A stretch of DNA of 64,000 nt. It comes from Haliotis asinina (taxonomy: Eukaryota > Mollusca > Gastropoda > Lepetellida > Haliotidae). The stretch's first letter is position 1. Each line of letters opens with the position of its first letter. The DNA is taken from positions 1,677,501 to 1,741,500 of the forward strand of contig NC_090285.1 in NCBI RefSeq assembly GCF_037392515.1, written 5' to 3'. Under the pieces are notes generated by a model. That model was not told where the DNA came from, did no database searches, and worked only from the letters and a program-made list of their open reading frames with translations. A program made the position numbers and the translations under genes. Below are positions 58,498 to 64,000 of this stretch, piece by piece.

Positions 58498-59575
58498 GTC
58501 ACTAACACAGACACAATGTTCTTTGATACATAAAGTGACACCCTGTTCCCTGTCACATGCACGGACACCATATTTCCCGTCACATACACCGTCATCTTGT
58601 TTCCGGATAGATACACTGACAGCCTGTTCCCTGTAATGCACACAGACACCCTGTTTCGTGTCACGTACAGAAACAACCTGTTCCCTGTCACATACACTAA
58701 CAAACAGGTGCCCGTCACATGCACAGACACCCTCTTCATTGCTTCATACACAGCCGCCCTGATTACTATCACATACACACACACGCACACACTGTATTCC
58801 CAGTCAGATACACATATATCATGTTCACTGTCACATGCAGAACCCGTGTATACAGACACACTGTTTCCTGTCACGCACACAGACATAGTCGTTAGTGTCA
58901 CAGATTCGGTTCCCTGTCATCTACACAGACACTCTGTTTCTGCCACGTACACAGACACACCATTGCCAGTCACATGCATACACACACTATTCCCTATTAT
59001 ATACACACATTTTGGCTGTCACAAACACGGACACATTGTTGCTCGTAACAAACACAGACACTCTGTTCCCTCAGAAATACACTGACACTCTGTTCTCCGT
59101 CTCATACACAAACACACTGTAACTTATGTCATACCCATGCACATTGTTCCCTGCCTTATACACTGACATCCTGTCCCCGGTCACCTACACAGATGCCCTA
59201 CTCCCTGTCACACCCTCTGACACCCTGTGTTATACACAGCCATCATTTTTCCTTTCACAAACACAGACACCGTAATCCCCGTCACACACACACGCACACA
59301 CTCACGGCACTCTGTCACATACACAGACACAATGTTGCCTGAGACATACACTGACATCCTCTTCCTTGTCACATACACAGACATCCAGTCTCCTGATAGA
59401 TACGCTGACACCTTATTAACTGTCATAAGTACGGAAATCCTGTTCCATGCCACATACACATACACCCTCTTCCCTAAAAGATACACTGACACCTTGTTCC
59501 CTGCCACATACACAGACACTATGTTCACTGTTACACACACAGGCACCCTGTTCCCTTTCACAGATACAGACACCC
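57310..59575. repeat. 27-bp minisatellite, unit 4
   Basis: About 2.3 kb, with a (CA)n run near 58458-58496. Indels of whole or partial repeats distinguish it from units 2 and 3. Confidence 0.85.
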
Positions 59576-59743
59576 TGGGACAATCACGGTCATACTTAAG
59601 TAATACAGAAACTGTTTGTGATCTTAAAGTCATTTCAAATTGACAACCATCTGTAACAAAACATTCAGGAGTAGAACAAAATTCCATCTTATGTTGAATC
59701 CTATAGCTAACCTCAAGGTAGCAAACACGCACAATATATTCCA

Positions 59744-60037
59744 GTGCTGTTATACAGATTAGCTACAGATAGAAGCAGGAACATCATGAGATGTGATGGT
59801 AGCTCTTGTATCCCATCTGTTGTCGGTAACAACAGTTTCCTACAAGGGGTCGAGGTGTTACAGTCAATACAACCACCAAAGATACCTAACACCTCGTTAC
59901 CTGACACGAAATCAGCATTTGTTACGGATGGCTCACATCCGGGTACACCAGAGTGTGAACTGCAGTATGACGCACGGAAATCAGAAGCCCGTGTAACACC
60001 TCCGACCAGTCCCTGCCCCAGTCCCTCCTCTATATAG
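59744..60037 (+). other. Conserved 97-codon open frame, unit 4 copy
   Basis: Copy of 36348-36641. Confidence 0.25.
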
Positions 60038-60297
60038 GCGCCTGATACCCTTGGACAGATGGCTGGTTGACGGTTCGTCCACTCCATTTAGTGAGACTTG
60101 TTCTGGCGTTGTCCTGGATCTACAACAGCCCTAGCATTACACAGAAATTTCTATCCTATTGTACAGATTAAAGTACAAAATACTGAGGCGATTTTGATAT
60201 GCGTACAAAGCAGTCAGTTTCTCCGTTTCTCATTGTCCACCAAGAAAAGCACTGTGCAACGACTTTTTCAACTTGATATTCGGTATCAAAAGGAAAT

Positions 60298-60600
60298 ATG
60301 AAATGGCTACTATCGTATTTTTCTATATACGACAACAAAGGGGATGTAGCTTCTGAGTTTATTCCACGGCCAGAGTCCAACTGCCGAACTTCGTTCGGAC
60401 CTCCCAGAATATCCCTTGCCGCTGAAACTCACGGGTCATCAGCTGGTCATCCCTGGGTCCTCAGAGCTCAGCCCAGCTCAGCCTCCCTTACAAGTACATA
60501 CAGTAATATATTCTGTCTAGTCTACACATGCAATAAGTTCTTAATTCTACGGTACCTACTTTCTTCCACGTTTCATTTATATTTATACCAAGTACACTAA
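60298..60600 (+). other. Conserved 100-codon open frame, unit 4 copy
   Basis: Copy of 36902-37204. Confidence 0.2.
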
Positions 60601-60627
60601 CATGCATGTATAGCCATTAATAATTCA

Positions 60628-61025
60628 TATATCTATCACATACCTACGACATTTATATATCTGTAACATCTATAACATCACTATACCACATTTACATATC
60701 TGTAACATCTATCACATACCTACGACATTTATATATCTGTAACATCTACAACATCACTATACCACATTTACATATCTGTAACATCTATCACATACCTACG
60801 ACATTTATATATCTATAACATCTATAACATACCTACGACATTTACATATCTGTAACATCTATAACATACCTACGACATTTATATATCTATAACATCTACA
60901 ACATCACTATACCACATTTACATATCTATAACATCTATAGCATAACTACGAGATTTATATATCTATAACATCTACAACATCACTACGACATTTCTATATG
61001 TAAAACATCTATAACATCACTACGA
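60628..61025. repeat. AT-rich 37-bp VNTR, unit 4
   Basis: About 11 copies. The repeat variants (atctatcacatacct) differ from units 2 and 3. Confidence 0.85.
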
Positions 61026-61415
61026 TACTACTATGAATTTCTGATGATAGAGCTCTGAGCATGCACCAACAGATGGTGCATATTACACTCTACAAACAAA
61101 GAAACGCATTGTGAAAGTCAAATATGATACTTACAATATGTACACATATCTAAACTCAAACACTTTTGGGGTTTGCACATTGTTTCTGGAATGTTTTAGA
61201 AGATCATGCTTGACCAAACGCATCCGAAACTGATTTTGAATGGTTTTGTCAATCAGGATTGTCATCATGTGTTTGGATGTCATGCAGCACGAAGATCAGG
61301 CACAATGACTATATGTGACTATAAAAGAACCAAATGACTCTCACAATTTCAGCCAAGATCTTTGCAAATACTGTACACGACAATGGGACGTCTCAACGCT
61401 GCCGATCGAAATTAG

Positions 61416-62947
61416 GCAATTGAACGACTGCAAGCTGACGAATCAAAGAGTGAAGGGCAAGGATCTTCGATTTGGTCAAAGAAATTCGACAAATGAGCAC
61501 GATCATCCACGACCTTTGCAAATTGAATACGACGATTCCTGAAACCGACAATACAATTGGGACGATTCCTGAAACCGGCAATACAATTGGGTCGATTCTT
61601 GAAACCGGCAATACAACTGGGTCGCAAGTACTTGCCCAAAATACACCGCGGGATAAATACTTTCATCTGTACAGGTAACGTATTTGTATGGTAGCCTGCA
61701 ACACCAGTCGCAAACACCAGTCCTGATGTCACTGAAACCAGGGATCCACTCAAATGACTTTCACCCCTAATTTTAGGGGGATATCGCTTTATTGATTTCA
61801 TTTACGACTGCGACAGATGGTCTCCGAATTTCGTTACATGTTCAGAAGCATCTGTCAGTATGATTTTCATCTTACTCACCTTACACAATTACAAGATACC
61901 CACGTTTAGCAGGAAAATGCCCACCTCATCAAGCATGCAGTTAAGCCTTGGGCGATGTTAGCACTAAATATTTTTGGTGGCATGAGCCATGTGTATTTTG
62001 CAGTACTAAACCAATACGCAGCTGTCTTTATTTGTCAGTCGGACTGACAAGGTAGTCTAAAAGATGAAGCCTTTAGTCTTGGCAACGAAGATGCGGGTTC
62101 GGATTCCCATAGTGGTACAATATATGAATCCCATTTCCGACGTACTGGAATATTGGTAAATCCAAGCTCACCCACTAACTCATTTCTGAACTGAATGGTT
62201 CTACGCTACAGGAAGTACGTCAAGCAGAGTTCCTGGACACCAACAAAGATGGCCGCGTAGACAGGTCCGAGGCTGCCAACTCTCTTGGGGTGGATCACGA
62301 GGACGAAGAACTTCACGGTTTCATGGACAAGGCTCATTTCAAACGTGAGTACCTCCGTTTAACGTTCACCATACGTTGATCCAGTGTACTTTTGCAGGAG
62401 TACCGGGTACTTGTGGTATAATTATCATTTAGCATTGCTTTGGAAAGAATGAAGAGGTCATTACACCATTGCTGCTCTCTATAAACATATTAACATTTTG
62501 AACAGATAAAACAGAGATCAGGTGGACACAGTGACTTCTCGGTAGACACACTGGACACTTGACACCTTATTGAGGAGACCTGGCTGAGCTACCGTGTCAT
62601 GTCACCTATGTAGGGTGGACTGACTGTCCTGTGTACCATTTCAGGGGATCTGTCTCGTTGACTTGGTGGATGTTTGCCAACGTATTCCAGTGGCGCTCCT
62701 GGTGCTCATGACTACAGTTACTGAGTTGTCTTCCCGATTCGATTATTAACAGACTGGTGTCAGATAGCTGGGATAGTGTGTATTGTGTTGTGAAACACGA
62801 AACCAATCAAAACCCTCCAAATCTGGAATTGATTCATCTGTTGATGGATAATATGTAATGTTACTTCTTTTTTCTCTTTCAGTTGACTGAGGATATGAAC
62901 ACATTTTACATCCTTATGTATCAACGCATACGCCAATATTCAATAAA
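61416..62947 (+). pseudogene. EF-hand gene relic, plus strand, unit 5
   Basis: The repeat exon (61416-61674) has three 10-residue repeats but a 1-bp deletion near 61453, upstream of them, which breaks the helical segment's frame. The EF-hand exon (62212-62344) has the shared 7-bp deletion, and the second EF-hand exon is missing. The last-exon acceptor TTTCAG (62880-62882) and AATAAA (62942-62947) remain. TATA candidate at 61319. Confidence 0.65.
62030..62205 (+). repeat. tRNA-derived SINE, unit 5
   Basis: Same module as 415-570. Confidence 0.55.
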
Positions 62948-62954
62948 GTTACAT

Positions 62955-63500
62955 TTTGTTTCATGTCAACTCTCCTTGTTGTGTGTTATACAGTATGGTT
63001 GGTGTATATGGCTTCTGTTTCATGTCAACTCTCCTTGTTGTGTGTTATACAGTATGGTTGATATGGCTTCTGTTTGACGTCAACTCTCCTTGTTGTGTTT
63101 TATACAGTGTGGTTGATGTACAGAGTTTCTGTTTCATGTGAACTCTCCCTGTTCTGTTTTTTTTTCAGTATGGCTGATGTACAGGGCTTCTGCCAAAACT
63201 GTACATGCAGGCGCCGTGTGGGTTCTCATAACAATCTGTCCTATCATCCCTACAGGGTTGTCTACTTGCTGGTCAACTTTACCGAATTTCTAGAGTGGCA
63301 TTATTTAGAAGTTGGGGAGTAATATAAGGACAAGCTTTATGGATTAACAGTTTCTTTATTCAGATGATGCGACGTTTCCATACAGATTCTTTATCTTTGT
63401 CAGATACCATCTTGACAACGAAACAAAAATCTGTATCGAAACGTCGCATCATCTGACTAAAGAACTTGTTCATCCATAAAGCTTGCCCTTATAAGTTTAG
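62955..63500. repeat. 59-bp repeats, small Cys-rich frame and hairpin element, unit 5
   Basis: Four 59-bp copies (the most of any unit), then the 50-codon frame at 63170-63322 (MADVQGFC..., Lys to Asn near the end). The full-arm hairpin follows at about 63323-63500. Confidence 0.6.
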
Positions 63501-63754
63501 CGAAATGGCGACATGAGACGTAAAGAAGGAAATTCACACAAAATACCGAGTGGACATTAAAGCGAGGCGCACACACGAGTACACAGTCTCAACCTGTGGC
63601 ACAGCGATGTTTGGTTAACGCATGTTTTCTAATGTTCTATTTATGACCAGGCAGCATATATTTTATCACATAAAACAAAACTAACAGACATGGAGTCAAC
63701 ACAGGGAGATAGTGTTGTTTTAGTTCGTCCTACTGCAGCCACACTACAGGCCTG

Positions 63755-64000
63755 AAAATATTCCAATCCAGAGTGAACAATTAAACCGGTGATTGCTATC
63801 TTAACATTACTTTGGGGCACGTTATAATATCAAGGTTGCCGCCATATAGCTCGAATATTGCTCAGTGCGGCGTAAACCTAAACTCACTCCAATTAGTAGC
63901 CACGGGGCCGTTCAACTACCCAGGTGGATGATCTCCGAGACTTGACTGTTTCAATGTACCATGACGGGTCAGTAGCTGCTCACAGTATCAACCAGTGATT
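63755..64000. repeat. Gastropod SINE-like module, unit 5, cut by the window end
   Basis: Equivalent of 4555-4830. The minus-strand gene of unit 5 would lie beyond the window. Confidence 0.5.

Overview
The window looks like nuclear DNA of a gastropod mollusc, most likely an abalone (Haliotis) or close relative. The grounds are intron-containing genes with GT-AG borders, (CA)-rich minisatellites, Tc1 and Ty3/Gypsy elements, and interspersed tRNA-derived repeats. Those repeats carry tails such as 'ctggaatattgctgattgc' and 'gctcagtgcggcgtaaac', which I recognise from memory as the abundant vetigastropod SINE type. The species call is an inference; nothing in the window is a standard marker.

The window is one tandem array. 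A unit of about 12 kb is present as a left-truncated copy that also carries large extra insertions (unit 1, about 1-25,300), three complete copies (unit 2, about 25,300-37,900; unit 3, about 37,900-49,600; unit 4, about 49,600-61,300) and a truncated copy (unit 5, 61,300-64,000). Each unit carries two related EF-hand genes facing each other. The plus-strand gene has a helical and 10-residue-repeat exon, an EF-hand exon of 140 bp, a second EF-hand exon and a tiny last exon. The minus-strand gene encodes a small secreted protein: signal peptide, basic segment and paired EF-hands, about 133-137 aa in four coding exons. Exon lengths and intron phases match between the two genes, so an inverted duplication seems to have come before the tandem amplification. 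The minus gene reads intact in units 1, 2 and 4 and has lost its last exon in unit 3. The plus gene keeps both EF-hand exons in units 1 and 2. In units 3-5 it is a pseudogene: a shared 7-bp deletion lies in the first EF-hand exon and the second EF-hand exon is gone.

The rest of each unit is repeat: a 49-bp TTAGGG-containing intronic minisatellite (units 1-2), 59-bp repeats past the plus-gene poly(A) signal, a hairpin element with arms of about 60 bp, SINE-like modules, two internally deleted Tc1 transposase remnants, a roughly 1-2.4 kb block of a 27-bp minisatellite, and an AT-rich 37-bp VNTR. Unit 1 also carries a 1.6-kb block of about 43 copies of a 37-38-bp satellite and a young, apparently whole Ty3/Gypsy retrotransposon of 9.7 kb (13650-23334, minus strand) inside the 27-bp minisatellite. 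Many long open frames in the minisatellite are by-products of a repeat period divisible by three and are not annotated as genes.
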